Position numbers and translations under genes: made by a program
The notes under the pieces: model-generated
Told to the model about the DNA's origin: nothing
What the model saw: only the letters and a program-made list of their open reading frames with translations
The model's database searches: none
In this document: piece after piece, positions 33,041-43,152 of the stretch
How positions within the stretch are numbered: the first letter of the stretch is position 1
How the letters are laid out: every line of letters starts with the position of its first letter
Source of the DNA: JAYPWI01 sp038135065
GTDB taxonomy: Bacteria > Actinomycetota > Acidimicrobiia > Acidimicrobiales > Poriferisodalaceae
DNA: 64,000 nucleotides
Assembly (NCBI GenBank): GCA_038135065.1
Contig: JAYPWI010000011.1
Coordinates: 36,263-100,262 of the forward strand
Direction: 5' to 3'

Positions 33041-34515
33041 CCCCACACCTCCCGGGGGATGTTGCGCAGCGCCTGTATGTCGGCACAGCTGTGGCCGCGG
33101 GGTATGACCTTGCCGGGATTGGTGCGGCAGCCCGGATCGAACGCCTGGCGTAGACGATTCTGATGATCGAGATCGTCAGCGGTGAACATCCGCTCCATGT
33201 AGTCCTGCTTTTCGACACCGATACCGTGCTCGCCTGAGAGCACACCTCCCGCATCCAATGAGGCGGTGATGATTTCGGCGCCCGCTGCGTGCACACGCTC
33301 GACCATCCCCGGTGTGCGTCCGTCGAAAATCAGGAGCGGGTGGAGGTTGCCGTCGCCGGCATGGAACACGTTCATGACCAGCACGCCGTGTCGATCGGCG
33401 ATCTCGTAGATCTTCTCGAGGACCTCTGACAGAGCGGAGCGAGGGACGACCGTGTCGTGGAGGTAGTAATCGGGCGCTATCTGGGCGATGGCGCCGAACG
33501 CCGTCTTGCGGCCCTTCCACAGCAGGGCTCGTTCCGCCTCGGAGCCGGCGAGACGCACGTCAGTAGCCCCGTTGGAGCGACCGATGGCGCTGATCCGTTC
33601 TGCATCTGCCTCGACCCCGTCGGTGAGGCCGTCGACCTCGGCCAAGAGAACTGCTGCGGCATCGGTCGGATAGCCCGCCCCGACGTAGTTCTCGACCGCC
33701 TCGGTGATCCGCTGGTCCATGACCTCCATCGCGGCAGGCACGATGCCAGCGGCGATGACGTCGCTCACCGTCTTCGCCGCGTCGCTGACGGTCGAGAACG
33801 ACAGCAGCAGGGTTCGCACCTCGGGTCGATTGCGGGTGATGCGGACCGCGACCCGGGTCACCACACCGAGAGTCCCCTCGCTGCCCACCATCACCCCCCG
33901 CAGGTCGTAGCCCTCCGGCTCGGGATCGAGGCCGCCCAGCACCGTGACCTCACCATCGGGGAGCACCACCTCGATGGCAGCCACGTGGGCGTTGGTGACG
34001 CCGTAGGCGAGGCAGTGGGGCCCACCAGAGTTGTTCGCCACATTGCCGCCGATGGTGCACACCTGTTGTGAGGATGGGTCCGGTGCGAAGTGGTAGCCCA
34101 AGGGAGTGAGATGGCGGCTCAGATCGAGGTTGACCACGCCCGGTTCTACCCAGGCGATGCGGTTGTCCTCGTCCACCTCGAGGACTCGGTTCATCTTCGT
34201 TACCGCAATCACCACCGGTAGGCCGAGGGGAATAGCCCCGCCAGCCAGGCCGGTCCCTGCGCCCCGTGGCGTCACGTTGCGACCATGTTCGCTGGCGAGG
34301 CGAACGATGGCTTGTACATCGGCTGTCGATTCGGGATAGCAGACCGGGCCTGATGCGCCCCCGTCGAAGATCGAGGCGTCATGGCTTGTTAAGGATCGAT
34401 GGGCGCCATCGAACCTCACCTTGTGATGCCCAATGGCTGAGCGGAGGGCCTCGACGAAGGGGTCGTCGGTTTGTCCTCCGGCGCGGCTTCGACGTCGGGA
34501 AAGCATGCCGAACAT
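33037..34515 (-). CDS. glcD: Glycolate/lactate oxidase FAD subunit GlcD
   Basis: The 492-aa protein is the catalytic FAD-linked oxidase subunit. The FAD-binding domain has 'VCYPESTADVQAIVRLASEH', 'VTPRGAGTGLAGGAIPLG', 'QQVCTIGGNVANNSGGPHCLAYG' (domain mark) and 'GVMVGSEGTLGVVT'. The C-terminal oxidase domain has 'VMNVFHAGDGNLHPL' and 'GGVLSGEHGIGVEKQ', which hold the substrate and metal-binding residues. It oxidises glycolate or D-lactate. ATG 34515 is supported by a TACCCT box 7 nt upstream. It is coupled to glcE by an ATGA overlap. A lactonase gene is divergent. Confidence 0.93.
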   Translation of the reverse strand: MFGMLSRRRSRAGGQTDDPFVEALRSAIGHHKVRFDGAHRSLTSHDASIFDGGASGPVCYPESTADVQAIVRLASEHGRNVTPRGAGTGLAGGAIPLGLPVVIAVTKMNRVLEVDEDNRIAWVEPGVVNLDLSRHLTPLGYHFAPDPSSQQVCTIGGNVANNSGGPHCLAYGVTNAHVAAIEVVLPDGEVTVLGGLDPEPEGYDLRGVMVGSEGTLGVVTRVAVRITRNRPEVRTLLLSFSTVSDAAKTVSDVIAAGIVPAAMEVMDQRITEAVENYVGAGYPTDAAAVLLAEVDGLTDGVEADAERISAIGRSNGATDVRLAGSEAERALLWKGRKTAFGAIAQIAPDYYLHDTVVPRSALSEVLEKIYEIADRHGVLVMNVFHAGDGNLHPLLIFDGRTPGMVERVHAAGAEIITASLDAGGVLSGEHGIGVEKQDYMERMFTADDLDHQNRLRQAFDPGCRTNPGKVIPRGHSCADIQALRNIPREVWG

Positions 34516-34522
34516 TGCCCAG

Positions 34523-34528
34523 AGGGTA
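34523..34528 (-). promoter_or_regulatory. -10 element TACCCT for glcDEF (leaderless)
   Basis: On the minus strand TACCCT ends 7 nt before the ATG at 34515. The region 34529-34660 to the divergent lactonase gene shows no other clear motif except the SD of that gene. Confidence 0.5.
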
Positions 34529-34660
34529 GGCGCTCGCAGGGGACAGGCCATCGCCCGACGCACGGTTGGGTCCCAGGGCTGGGCGGGACGTGGTTGACGC
34601 ATCCCCCCTGACGGTCCACAGTTCGGTTCGGGGCCGCCTCGGGCTTCCGCAAAGGGGGAG

Positions 34661-35581
34661 ATGATGGCGCTCGATCCATGCGTCGAAGTGCATGACCGGA
34701 GGTTCTACGGTCTGGTGATCCACAATGCTCATCTGGATCATCTCTGGACGGGGGCGCGGTGGACGGAGGGGCCTGTGTACGTGCCGTCGGGTCGATACCT
34801 GGTGTTCTCCGATATTCCGAATGACCGCACGCTCCGATTCGACGAGCGAACAGCCGAGGTCGTGGTGTTCGAGGAACCGGCCCTCAACCAGAACGGCCAT
34901 TGTCTCGACAATGAGGGGCGCATCGTCAGCTGCGAGCATCGTGGCCGGGCGGTAAGCAGGATTGGCCATGACGGTCGGCGTGAGGTCCTCGCCGACCGCT
35001 TCGAAGGTCAGCGTCTCAACTCGCCGAACGATGTGGTGGTGACATCTGACGGTGCGGTGTGGTTCACCGATCCGACCTATGGCATCGACAGTGACTACGA
35101 GGGGGATGCGGCCGAGAGCGAGATCGGGGCCAGCAACGTGTATCGGATCGATCCCGACGGCACGGTCGAGGCAGTCGTGACGGACATGGTTCGTCCGAAC
35201 GGGCTCGCCTTCTCGCCGGAGGAGGATGTCCTCTACGTGGCAGACACCGGCATTTCCCATCTCGGCCGGGCGTGTCCTCCCGACATTCGTGCGTACCCGG
35301 TGCGGGGCGATCGGCGGGGGGTGACCGGTTCGTGGACAACCCTGGCCACCTGCGACAACGGGGTGTTCGACGGGTTCAGGGTGGACCGCTCGGGCAACAT
35401 TTGGAGCAGTGCCGGCGATGGCGTCCATTGCTTTGCTCCCGACGGCACGTTGCTTGGCAAGCTGTTGGTTCCCGAGGTGGTGGCCAACGTGGAGTTCGGT
35501 GGGGTGAAGCGCAATCGGCTCTACATCTGTGGCACGACGAGCTTGTACGCCATGTTCCTCAACACGTCGGCCGCTCGCTGA
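34661..35581 (+). CDS. SMP-30/gluconolactonase family protein
   Basis: The 306-aa protein has the six-bladed propeller signature of SMP-30 lactonases. 'WTEGPVYVPSGRYLVFSDIPNDR' (domain mark, residues about 33-55) carries the first metal Glu, 'LNSPNDVVVTSDGAVWFTDPTYG' the Asn ligands, 'RPNGLAFSPEEDVLYVADTG' the next Asn, and 'NGVFDGFRVDRSGNIW' the catalytic Asp. All the metal ligands look present. These enzymes open sugar lactones. AAGGGGGAG precedes the ATGATG start. The stop overlaps the next LLM gene start (TGATG). It is divergent from glcDEF. Confidence 0.92.
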   Translation: MMALDPCVEVHDRRFYGLVIHNAHLDHLWTGARWTEGPVYVPSGRYLVFSDIPNDRTLRFDERTAEVVVFEEPALNQNGHCLDNEGRIVSCEHRGRAVSRIGHDGRREVLADRFEGQRLNSPNDVVVTSDGAVWFTDPTYGIDSDYEGDAAESEIGASNVYRIDPDGTVEAVVTDMVRPNGLAFSPEEDVLYVADTGISHLGRACPPDIRAYPVRGDRRGVTGSWTTLATCDNGVFDGFRVDRSGNIWSSAGDGVHCFAPDGTLLGKLLVPEVVANVEFGGVKRNRLYICGTTSLYAMFLNTSAAR

Positions 35582-36600
35582 TGGTCGCCCTGGGGCTGAA
35601 CCGCTGGGACTGGCGATCGGCGGAGCAGTTCGCGGCATCTGCCCGAGCGGCCGAGGAGGCCGGGGTGCAGTGGGCACTGCTTCCGGTCAACCCGCTCGCT
35701 GTGCCGGATCCTTATGTGCTGATGGCCGCAGGCCTCGAGGCTACGACGACGATGGGTTTCGGCACCCTGGTGGAGACGCCCGTCCTGCGCCCACCTGCAG
35801 TGGCCGCCGGGTCGCTGGCGACCATCGCCCGGGGCAATGAGCACCGGGTGCTCTTCAGCTACGGGATCGGTGACACCGCTGTGAGGTGGTTGGGGCTGGC
35901 CCCTGCTCGCATCGTCGAGCTCGAAGCAGCGACGCGGGATCTTCGGGCCCTCGTGTCGGGTGAGGGTTTGGACGTGGGGGCCGATCGACCAGCCTTCGTT
36001 CGGGGTGCCGTTCGGGTTCCGGTGTGGGTTGCCGCGAGCGGGCCCCGGTCACTGCGGGCCGCCGGTCGGGCCGCCGATGGCGTGTTCATGCGGGTCGGGG
36101 TGCATCCCGAGAACGTCCGGGAGGCCGTCCGCCAGGTACGAGATGGTGCCCTCGAGGCGGGACGATCCCCCGAAGACGTGGCGATCGGTTTGATCGTGCA
36201 CTGCTGCCGCAGCCAGGATGCGCAGGAGATCGAGATGGTGTCCCGGGCTATGGCTGCTGGCTTCTATGAATACGCGCCAGCCCTGTTCACTCCGCCGGGG
36301 TTCGAGTGGAACGGGCCGCCGATCGAGGAACTTCGAGCACGGGTGTGGCCCGATTTCCACCATGCCCCTGACCTGGTGGCAGCGGGTGAGGCCGTGTCGT
36401 TCCTATCGGAGGAGGTTGCGGCCAGTTTCAGCCTGTTCGGGACGACCGAGGACGTTGCGGCCACCCTGCGTCGGGTGCTCGAGGAGCTCCCCCAGGTCTC
36501 GATCGTGGTGCCGCATCCCGTTCCCATGCCCGATCCAGATGAGCAAAGGACCTACGCCAGCTGGGCCGGGGAGCAGCTGGCCCCCCTGCTGGTCCCCTGA
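35581..36600 (+). CDS. LLM-class F420-dependent-type oxidoreductase
   Basis: The 339-aa protein has a luciferase-like barrel: 'LGLNRWDWRSAEQFAASARAAEEAGVQWALL' (domain mark), 'GFGTLVETPVLRPPAVAAGSLATIA', 'RIVELEAATRDLRALVSGEG', 'VPVWVAASGPRSLRAAGRAADGVFM' and 'HPENVREAVRQVRDGALEAGR'. The layout fits the F420-dependent methylene-H4MPT-reductase-like branch common in actinobacteria. It is translationally coupled to the SMP-30 lactonase, so it may oxidise an alcohol or reduce a bond in the same substrate. Cofactor assignment is by family resemblance only. Confidence 0.82.
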   Translation: MVALGLNRWDWRSAEQFAASARAAEEAGVQWALLPVNPLAVPDPYVLMAAGLEATTTMGFGTLVETPVLRPPAVAAGSLATIARGNEHRVLFSYGIGDTAVRWLGLAPARIVELEAATRDLRALVSGEGLDVGADRPAFVRGAVRVPVWVAASGPRSLRAAGRAADGVFMRVGVHPENVREAVRQVRDGALEAGRSPEDVAIGLIVHCCRSQDAQEIEMVSRAMAAGFYEYAPALFTPPGFEWNGPPIEELRARVWPDFHHAPDLVAAGEAVSFLSEEVAASFSLFGTTEDVAATLRRVLEELPQVSIVVPHPVPMPDPDEQRTYASWAGEQLAPLLVP

Positions 36601-36607
36601 GGGGCCG

Positions 36608-37018
36608 TCAGGGGAGGAACCGTTCCTGCTCGTCGGGGGTGGGGAGTCGGCACGATGCTCGCCGTCCCCACCATCGGAAGCGGTTGCGTGCCACGAGTTT
36701 GTACAGCCCGTTGCGAACGGGCGGTGGCACGATCAGCCCCGCAGCAGCGGCCTTCCATGGCCACGGCAGGCCACCAGCGATGCGCAGCACAGCGGTCGAG
36801 CGGTCGTGGCGGCCGCGCTCGTCGAACAACACGATGGTGTCGGTGGCAGCGGCATCGGGGCCCAAGAGCGACAGTGCCGTTTCCCCCTGATTGGGGGTCA
36901 CCCGGAACCGCCCGTTGCGGTCGTGACGAATGAGAAAGTCGACCCAGCGATTGCACAGGTTGCAGACCCCATCGAAGACCACGATCGGATGGTTCGGGTG
37001 CTCGACTCCGCCGGCCAC
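36608..37018 (-). CDS. DCC-family (DUF393) thiol-disulfide oxidoreductase-like protein
   Basis: The 136-aa protein starts with the DCC motif 'IVVFDGVCNLCNRWVDFLI' (CxxC near residues 19-22), followed by a 'FRVTPNQGETALSLLG' strand-helix and 'VLFDERGRHDRSTAVLRIAGGL'. The end 'RNRFRWWGRRASCRLPTPDEQERFLP' (domain mark) has the usual Cys-x-x-Pro-x-x-x-x-x-x-F ending. The family resembles thioredoxin folds but its reaction is not established. GTG 37018 is supported by a TAGGCT box 6 nt upstream. It converges with the LLM gene 7 nt away. Confidence 0.88.
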   Translation of the reverse strand: MAGGVEHPNHPIVVFDGVCNLCNRWVDFLIRHDRNGRFRVTPNQGETALSLLGPDAAATDTIVLFDERGRHDRSTAVLRIAGGLPWPWKAAAAGLIVPPPVRNGLYKLVARNRFRWWGRRASCRLPTPDEQERFLP

Positions 37019-37024
37019 GGGATC

Positions 37025-37030
37025 AGCCTA
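37025..37030 (-). promoter_or_regulatory. -10 element TAGGCT (leaderless start at 37018)
   Basis: On the minus strand TAGGCT ends 6 nt before the GTG at 37018 with no SD between. Confidence 0.5.
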
Positions 37031-37057
37031 GGCGGGCAATCTGCTGATCAGCCCATG

Positions 37058-38017
37058 TCACCAACTAAGCGGCGGGTACCACCCGTCGGCGGCCCCGTTC
37101 AGGTGGCGGCGCAGGGACATCTGGTCGGCGTGCGTCAATCGGTATTTCCACACCCCCACGTTGGCCGCCGAGTTGCGTTCGAGTTGATGGGCAACACCAC
37201 TCGGGGCCATCGTCGGGTTGGTGCTCATGGTGGTGGAGTGAAGTCGCTGCGCGATTCGTTCGCAGAAGGCCAACTCCACACGCTGACACAGAGTCCTGAA
37301 CTCTTCTTGCGGCGTAGTCGAAAGGTCCTCGTGGCGGACAACCGACCATTCGGGGTGTGTGTCCCGCCACTGGTCGGTGACGCCGTATATGAGGCGCCAC
37401 ACGAGCGCCGATTCTTCGGGGAGGTCCACTTGGTCGGTGTTCGCGAGTCGCTCTATCTGCTCGGCCCAAGGTGACAGCAGGTCATCCATCAAGTTCGGTT
37501 GGGCAACGAGGTGGCGAAAGTTGAAGCGCCAGTTCAAACGTTGCTGGCTGTACATGATCGCTGCTGGATGACGAACCAGGATGACAACATGGAAGCCGAA
37601 GCGACCCTGAAGCCAGGGCGTGCTGAACAGCGCTAGGGGGTCTTTCACCAACGGCCTCGATCCCCGTGCCCGTCGGCCCGTGAATTCTGCTATGTCCTTG
37701 GCTGCGACGGCAATGTCCGTAGGTCTCCGAATGTCGTGTCGGATGTTCCGCCACGTGTACCGTCCAGCCAACATCCGCTCGTAGGCCACCTCGTAGTCGG
37801 CAGCGTTCGCCGAGTGGATGTAGGGATACAGAAGTGGGATGCGAGGCTCGAACAATGCCCGGCGGTGTCGGGTGTGGAGCGGCTCGCTGATGACAGATAC
37901 CGATCGTGACGCCCCCAGTACCGAACCCACCCAGGTGGTTCCACTCCGGAAACAGCCGGTGACCAGGATTGGACGCGTTGCCACGAGGGGGTCTGAGGCG
38001 GTGGCAGAGGGACCCAT
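37058..38017 (-). CDS. PAPS-dependent sulfotransferase
   Basis: The 319-aa protein has the 5'-phosphosulfate loop 'ILVTGCFRSGTTWVGSVLG' (near residue 17-35), 'VISEPLHTRHRRALF' and the 3'-phosphate-binding region 'FHVVILVRHPAAIMYSQQRLNW' (domain mark), with the conserved Arg and Ser. The last third has 'WSVVRHEDLSTTPQEEFRTL' and 'WKYRLTHADQMSLRRHLNG'. It transfers sulfate from PAPS to an alcohol or amine of a lipid, sugar or other acceptor. The cysD-cysNC-cysC cluster and CysQ in this window supply PAPS and clear PAP. No acceptor-specific gene is adjacent. Confidence 0.88.
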   Translation of the reverse strand: MGPSATASDPLVATRPILVTGCFRSGTTWVGSVLGASRSVSVISEPLHTRHRRALFEPRIPLLYPYIHSANAADYEVAYERMLAGRYTWRNIRHDIRRPTDIAVAAKDIAEFTGRRARGSRPLVKDPLALFSTPWLQGRFGFHVVILVRHPAAIMYSQQRLNWRFNFRHLVAQPNLMDDLLSPWAEQIERLANTDQVDLPEESALVWRLIYGVTDQWRDTHPEWSVVRHEDLSTTPQEEFRTLCQRVELAFCERIAQRLHSTTMSTNPTMAPSGVAHQLERNSAANVGVWKYRLTHADQMSLRRHLNGAADGWYPPLSW

Positions 38018-38070
38018 GACTGTGTGACACTCCGCAGAGAGGGGATTAAGGGCGATCGGAGGGCGCGGCC

Positions 38071-38826
38071 ATGGATCTTAGAGGCAAGACCTTCGTCGTT
38101 ACCGGAGGCAATGGCGGCATCGGTTTGGGGATGGCGGAAGGGATCGCCGGTGCAGGAGGCTCCGTTGCCGTCTGGGGTCGTAAAGCGGACAAGAACGACG
38201 CCGCCGTGGCGTCGCTCCAATCGTTGGGTGTGGCGGCCAGTGGCCATGTGGTGGACGTCAGCGACGAGGGTCAAGTGCAGGCGGCGATGGCCGCAACCCT
38301 GGACATCCACGGCCGCCTGGACGGGCTGTTCGCCAATGCAGGTCGGGGAGGAACGGGGACCGCCTTTGTGGACACCTCCCTCGAGGCGTGGCGCCGGGTG
38401 ATGGCCGTCAACCTCGACGGGGTGTTCCTGACCCTGCGGGAAGCGGCCCGGGTGCTCATCGATCAGGGGGAGGGGGGCAGCCTGGTCGCGGTCTCCTCCA
38501 CGTCCGCCATTCATGGGGCCGCAGGCAACGAGGCCTATGGCACCGCCAAGACGGCCCTCAACGGGTTGGTCCGGGCGTTGGCCGTCGGCCTCGCTCGCCA
38601 CCGGATCAGGGTGAACTCCTTGCTGCCCGGATGGACCATCACCGAGTTGGCTTCCGGCGGGTACGCGAACGACAAGTTCCGGCAGGTCACCATCGGCCGA
38701 ACCCCGGTTCGGCGATGGGCAGATCCAGCCGAATTCCGGGAGGTCGGAGCCTTCCTAGCTGATCCCTCACTGACCTTTCACACCGGGCAGGAGGTCACTG
38801 TCGACGGGGGTTACACCGTCTTCTGA
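38071..38826 (+). CDS. SDR oxidoreductase, classical
   Basis: The 251-aa protein has 'TFVVTGGNGGIGLGMAEGIAG' (cofactor motif, near residue 7), 'LFANAGRGGTG', Ser in 'LVAVSSTSAIHGAAGNEAYGTAK' (domain mark) with catalytic Tyr and Lys, and 'RIRVNSLLPGWTITELA'. The end 'HTGQEVTVDGGYTVF' is typical of beta-hydroxyacyl or FabG-like and alcohol dehydrogenases. A CGGAGGG SD precedes the ATG. It converges with the thiolase gene, so a hydroxyacyl-CoA role is possible but not shown. Confidence 0.88.
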   Translation: MDLRGKTFVVTGGNGGIGLGMAEGIAGAGGSVAVWGRKADKNDAAVASLQSLGVAASGHVVDVSDEGQVQAAMAATLDIHGRLDGLFANAGRGGTGTAFVDTSLEAWRRVMAVNLDGVFLTLREAARVLIDQGEGGSLVAVSSTSAIHGAAGNEAYGTAKTALNGLVRALAVGLARHRIRVNSLLPGWTITELASGGYANDKFRQVTIGRTPVRRWADPAEFREVGAFLADPSLTFHTGQEVTVDGGYTVF

Positions 38827-38857
38827 GTGGGCTGTGGGTCAGGTGGGCCGGTGGTGA

Positions 38858-40081
38858 TCAGATCCGCTCGATGATGATGGCGGGGGCCATACCGCCCCCG
38901 GCGCACATGGTGATGAGGCCGAATTGGCCATCAGTGCGCTCCAGCTCGTCGAGGCAGGTGCCGATCAGCATGGCCCCCGTCGCCCCGATGGGGTGGCCCA
39001 GGGCCATCGCCCCACCGTTGGGGTTGACCTTGTCGCGGTCGACGTCCATCAGGCGCATGAACTTCTCCGACACCACAGCGAAGGCCTCGTTGACCTCCCA
39101 GATGTCGATGTCGTCGGGGGTCAGGCCAGCCCGTTGCAGCACCTTGCGGGCGGCGGGCACGGGGGCGTTGAGCATCAGGGTGGGGTCGTCGCCCATGTTG
39201 GCGGTGGCCACGATGCGGGCCCGAGCCTTGAGGCCATTGGCCTTCGCATAATCCCCGCTGGCCAACAGGATGGCGGCCGCGCCGTCGACCACGCCCGAGC
39301 TGTTCCCCGCGTGGTGGACGTGCTCGATCTCGAGGCCGGGGAACTTGGCGGTGATCATCTCCTTGAAGGTCCGGGTGTTGGCTGCGTGCTGGTAGTCACC
39401 CAACTGCGGGAAGCTCGGCGGGAGCTGGGCCAGGGACTCTGCCGTGGTGCCGGGCCGGGGGAACTCCTCGTGATCGAGGGCCACGGTCCCGTCGGCGTTG
39501 TACACCGTCACCAGGGACTTCTCGAAGCGGCCCTCTCGGATGGCGATATCGGCCCGGCGCTGGCTCTCGGCGGCGTGTGCGTCGAGTGCGGTCCGAGGGA
39601 TGCCGTCGAGGGTGGCGATGGCATCCGCGCACAGCCCCTGATGGGACTGAGGATGCAGTTCCTCGAGGTGGTGGTTGCCAGCCCCCATGGGCATGATGCC
39701 CTTCTTGGGCAGCGACATCATCTCGCACCCACCAGAGACCACCAGGTCTTCCATCCCCGACATCACGGCCTGGGCGGCGAAGTTGGTGGCCGTGATACCC
39801 GAGCCGCAGAAGCGGTCCAGGGTGACCCCGCTGGCGGTGATGTGATAGCCCGCGTCGAGGGCCGACATACGACCGAGGTCACCCGACTGCTCCATCACCT
39901 GGCTGCTGGTGCCCCACACGACGTCGTCCACGTCTGCGGTGTCGAAGTCGTTGCGATCGCGCAGCGCTTCGAGCACGGTGCGCCCCAGGTGCTGGGGATG
40001 CAGGTGGGACAGGGCGCCCTTGCCCTGCTTGCCGACGCCTCGTGGCGTCCGACATGCGTCGATGATGAGGGCCTCGGCCAT
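38858..40081 (-). CDS. Thiolase / acetyl-CoA acyltransferase
   Basis: The 407-aa protein has the three thiolase signatures: the acylated Cys in 'TLDRFCGSGITATNFAAQ' (near residue 91), 'WEVNEAFAVVSEKFM' with His replaced by the family's 'NEAF' context, 'GGAMALGHPIGATGAML' with the base His, and 'MCAGGGMAPAIIIERI' with the second Cys. It cleaves 3-ketoacyl-CoA or condenses two acetyl-CoA. The GGGAGGACACC sequence before ATG 40081 sets the start. It is a single gene between the SDR and a lipoprotein. It supplies the last step of beta-oxidation for the dehydrogenase and hydratase genes in this window. Confidence 0.93.
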   Translation of the reverse strand: MAEALIIDACRTPRGVGKQGKGALSHLHPQHLGRTVLEALRDRNDFDTADVDDVVWGTSSQVMEQSGDLGRMSALDAGYHITASGVTLDRFCGSGITATNFAAQAVMSGMEDLVVSGGCEMMSLPKKGIMPMGAGNHHLEELHPQSHQGLCADAIATLDGIPRTALDAHAAESQRRADIAIREGRFEKSLVTVYNADGTVALDHEEFPRPGTTAESLAQLPPSFPQLGDYQHAANTRTFKEMITAKFPGLEIEHVHHAGNSSGVVDGAAAILLASGDYAKANGLKARARIVATANMGDDPTLMLNAPVPAARKVLQRAGLTPDDIDIWEVNEAFAVVSEKFMRLMDVDRDKVNPNGGAMALGHPIGATGAMLIGTCLDELERTDGQFGLITMCAGGGMAPAIIIERI

Positions 40082-40163
40082 GGTGTCCTCCCTGGACTCA
40101 CGAACTGACGGACGACAGCGTACTTCCCCGAGGGGGACCCGTTCCGCTGGGCTGCTGGGCCGA

Positions 40164-40595
40164 TCAGGAGACCTGCAGGGTGGCGACCTGCGCTCCGGTC
40201 TCCTCGAGTTCGATCTCGAACACACCGCCCAGGTCGGCGACGAAACGGAATGCGGTGCTCTGGCCGGCATCGACGGGGATCAGGTGGTTGTAGCCGTGGA
40301 TGTGGACCTCGGTGGCGGTCTGTGCCGTCACCACGAGCTCGACGATGTCGTTGCGCTCCACGGTCACGCGGCCCAGCGGATCAGGTACTCCCGAGGCATC
40401 GACGGCAACGGTGATGACCACATCGGGATCACCGTCGGGTGGTGTTGCCTGGTTCGACGTCTCGATTGGGTCGTGGTCGTGGTCGTGGCCGTCTGTGGGC
40501 CCGCTCTGAGGCTCGTCGGCCGAACTTGTCGAGCCGGTCGAGGAGCACGACGCCAGGGCCCCCAGCATCGCCAGTGCAGCCAGCCAGCGGTACAT
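40164..40595 (-). CDS. His-rich lipoprotein with a cupredoxin-like domain
   Basis: The 143-aa protein starts MYRWLAALAMLGALASCSSTG, which is a lipoprotein signal with the lipobox LASC (Cys17). A polar linker with DGHDHDHD follows, then a beta-domain with 'RVTVERNDIVELVVTAQTATEVHIHGYNHLIPV' (domain mark) and 'GVFEIELEETGAQVATLQVS'. The His-x-His-x-x-x-His pattern and strand order recall cupredoxin-like periplasmic metal-binding domains. Copper handling or electron transfer at the outer face of the membrane is possible. CTGGAGG precedes the ATG. It is divergent from a Rieske oxygenase gene. Confidence 0.8.
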   Translation of the reverse strand: MYRWLAALAMLGALASCSSTGSTSSADEPQSGPTDGHDHDHDPIETSNQATPPDGDPDVVITVAVDASGVPDPLGRVTVERNDIVELVVTAQTATEVHIHGYNHLIPVDAGQSTAFRFVADLGGVFEIELEETGAQVATLQVS

Positions 40596-40723
40596 GTGGG
40601 ACGGCCTCCAGGTCCGAGGTTGGGGCCCGTTGGGCCACAGCCGGTCGACGGTAGAGAACCCCGGGGTTGCTCCAGCAACCCCGACGGCCCGATCACGGGG
40701 AGGTGAGGCCACCTGCGCCCGAC

Positions 40724-40729
40724 CACAAT
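40724..40729 (+). promoter_or_regulatory. -10-like element CACAAT (start at 40736)
   Basis: CACAAT ends 6 nt before the GTG at 40736, the same box and spacing as at the dioxygenase operon start (27327). Confidence 0.45.
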
Positions 40730-40735
40730 GGCACG

Positions 40736-41887
40736 GTGCGGATCGAAGAACAACGCCGGGTCACCAGAGAGCTGCTGGAGATGTTGCAGGGGTCTCGCCC
40801 CAACGGGGTCGGCCAGCCCTTCGAGCACGGCGTCGATGCCTATGTCAGCCGGTCCTTCGCCGAACTCGAGGAACGGCTCATCTTCGCCCAGCAGCCCCAG
40901 ATGGTGGCCCTGAGTTGTGAGCTGGCCGAACCGGGGGCGGTGCTCACCGACGAAGTCGGTCCCGCTCCGGTGGTGGTGGTGCGGGGCCGGGACGGGGTGG
41001 TCCGGGCCTTCCTCAATGTTTGTCGCCACCGCAGTGCCCCTGTCGAACTGGAGCGCTGCGCCACCCGGCACTCCCTGATGTGCCCGTACCACGGCTGGAC
41101 CTACGGCTTGGACGGCGAGTTGCGGGCGATCTCGGATCCCGGTGGCTTCGAGGGCTTGGAGCCCGGCGATCGGGGGTTGGTGCAGCTCCCCGTTCTGGAG
41201 GTAGGGGGCATGATCTTCGTGCACCCCCAACCCGATGGTGCCTTCGAGGAGGACGGGCGGTCGGAGTTGGCAGAGCAACTCGGGGGCTACGGACTCGAGA
41301 CCCTGCACCGATGGAGGTCCGAGGAGTTCGCCTACGACTTCAACTGGAAGCTCGGGTTGGAAACCTTCCACGAGACGTACCATTTCGCCTGGCTCCACGC
41401 GACAACGGTGGGAACCCTGCTGCATGGCAACCGGAGCCACTACACGGGCTGGGGACGTCATCATCGCATGGCCATTCCCCGGCGCAGCATCGATGCCCTC
41501 GCCGAGCAACACGAGGACGACTGGGTGCCCCTCGATCACCTGGTGGTGGTCCAGCAGGTGTTCCCCAACAGCCTGGTCATCTGGCTGAAGGACCACGTCG
41601 AGACCTGGCGGGCCTATCCCGACCCCACCGATCCGGGTCGGTGTCGCATCCGCCTGACCCTGTTCACCCCGACCGTGCCCGTCGACGAGCGCGAGGAAGC
41701 CCACTGGGAGCTCAACTGGAAGTTGACCATGGACACGGTCGACAACGAGGACTTCCGGCTGGCCGCCGGAATCCAGCGCGGTATGGCGTCAGGGGCTCAG
41801 GACGCCGTCGTGTACGGCAGCAACGAACCCGCACTGCAGCACTTCGCCCGCACCATCCGCCACGCAGTGGGTCAGTCGTCGGCCTGA
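40736..41887 (+). CDS. Rieske non-haem iron oxygenase (alpha subunit-like)
   Basis: The 383-aa protein has the Rieske site C96-x-H98 ('NVCRHRSAPV') and C116-x-x-H119 ('CPYHGWTYGLDGELRA'). The catalytic domain begins 'NWKLGLETFHETYHFAWLH', with two iron-ligand histidines. It is of the single-subunit or alpha3 type, as no beta gene follows. Such enzymes do O-demethylation, hydroxylation or dioxygenation. GTG 40736 gives a normal length. The convergent acyl-CoA dehydrogenase lies 14 nt downstream. It is the first of two Rieske oxygenases in this 6-kb block. Confidence 0.92.
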   Translation: MRIEEQRRVTRELLEMLQGSRPNGVGQPFEHGVDAYVSRSFAELEERLIFAQQPQMVALSCELAEPGAVLTDEVGPAPVVVVRGRDGVVRAFLNVCRHRSAPVELERCATRHSLMCPYHGWTYGLDGELRAISDPGGFEGLEPGDRGLVQLPVLEVGGMIFVHPQPDGAFEEDGRSELAEQLGGYGLETLHRWRSEEFAYDFNWKLGLETFHETYHFAWLHATTVGTLLHGNRSHYTGWGRHHRMAIPRRSIDALAEQHEDDWVPLDHLVVVQQVFPNSLVIWLKDHVETWRAYPDPTDPGRCRIRLTLFTPTVPVDEREEAHWELNWKLTMDTVDNEDFRLAAGIQRGMASGAQDAVVYGSNEPALQHFARTIRHAVGQSSA

Positions 41888-41901
41888 CCCACTGCGACCG
41901 T

Positions 41902-43044
<1,143 letters not shown>

Positions 43045-43118
43045 GGCTGCTCCTGCTGCGTTCGCTCCGCCAAGTGTGGCCGATGGGCACCGAATCATGC
43101 CGAACCGGTCGTGTTTCC

Positions 43119-43124
43119 TACAAT
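43119..43124 (+). promoter_or_regulatory. -10 element TACAAT and SD for the amidohydrolase gene
   Basis: TACAAT at 43119 would start a transcript near 43131. The SD AAGGGG at 43141 then sets GTG 43153 as the start and excludes the in-frame ATG at 43123, which overlaps the -10 box. Confidence 0.55.
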
Positions 43125-43152
43125 GGCTCCACCGACGACGAAGGGGACAGCC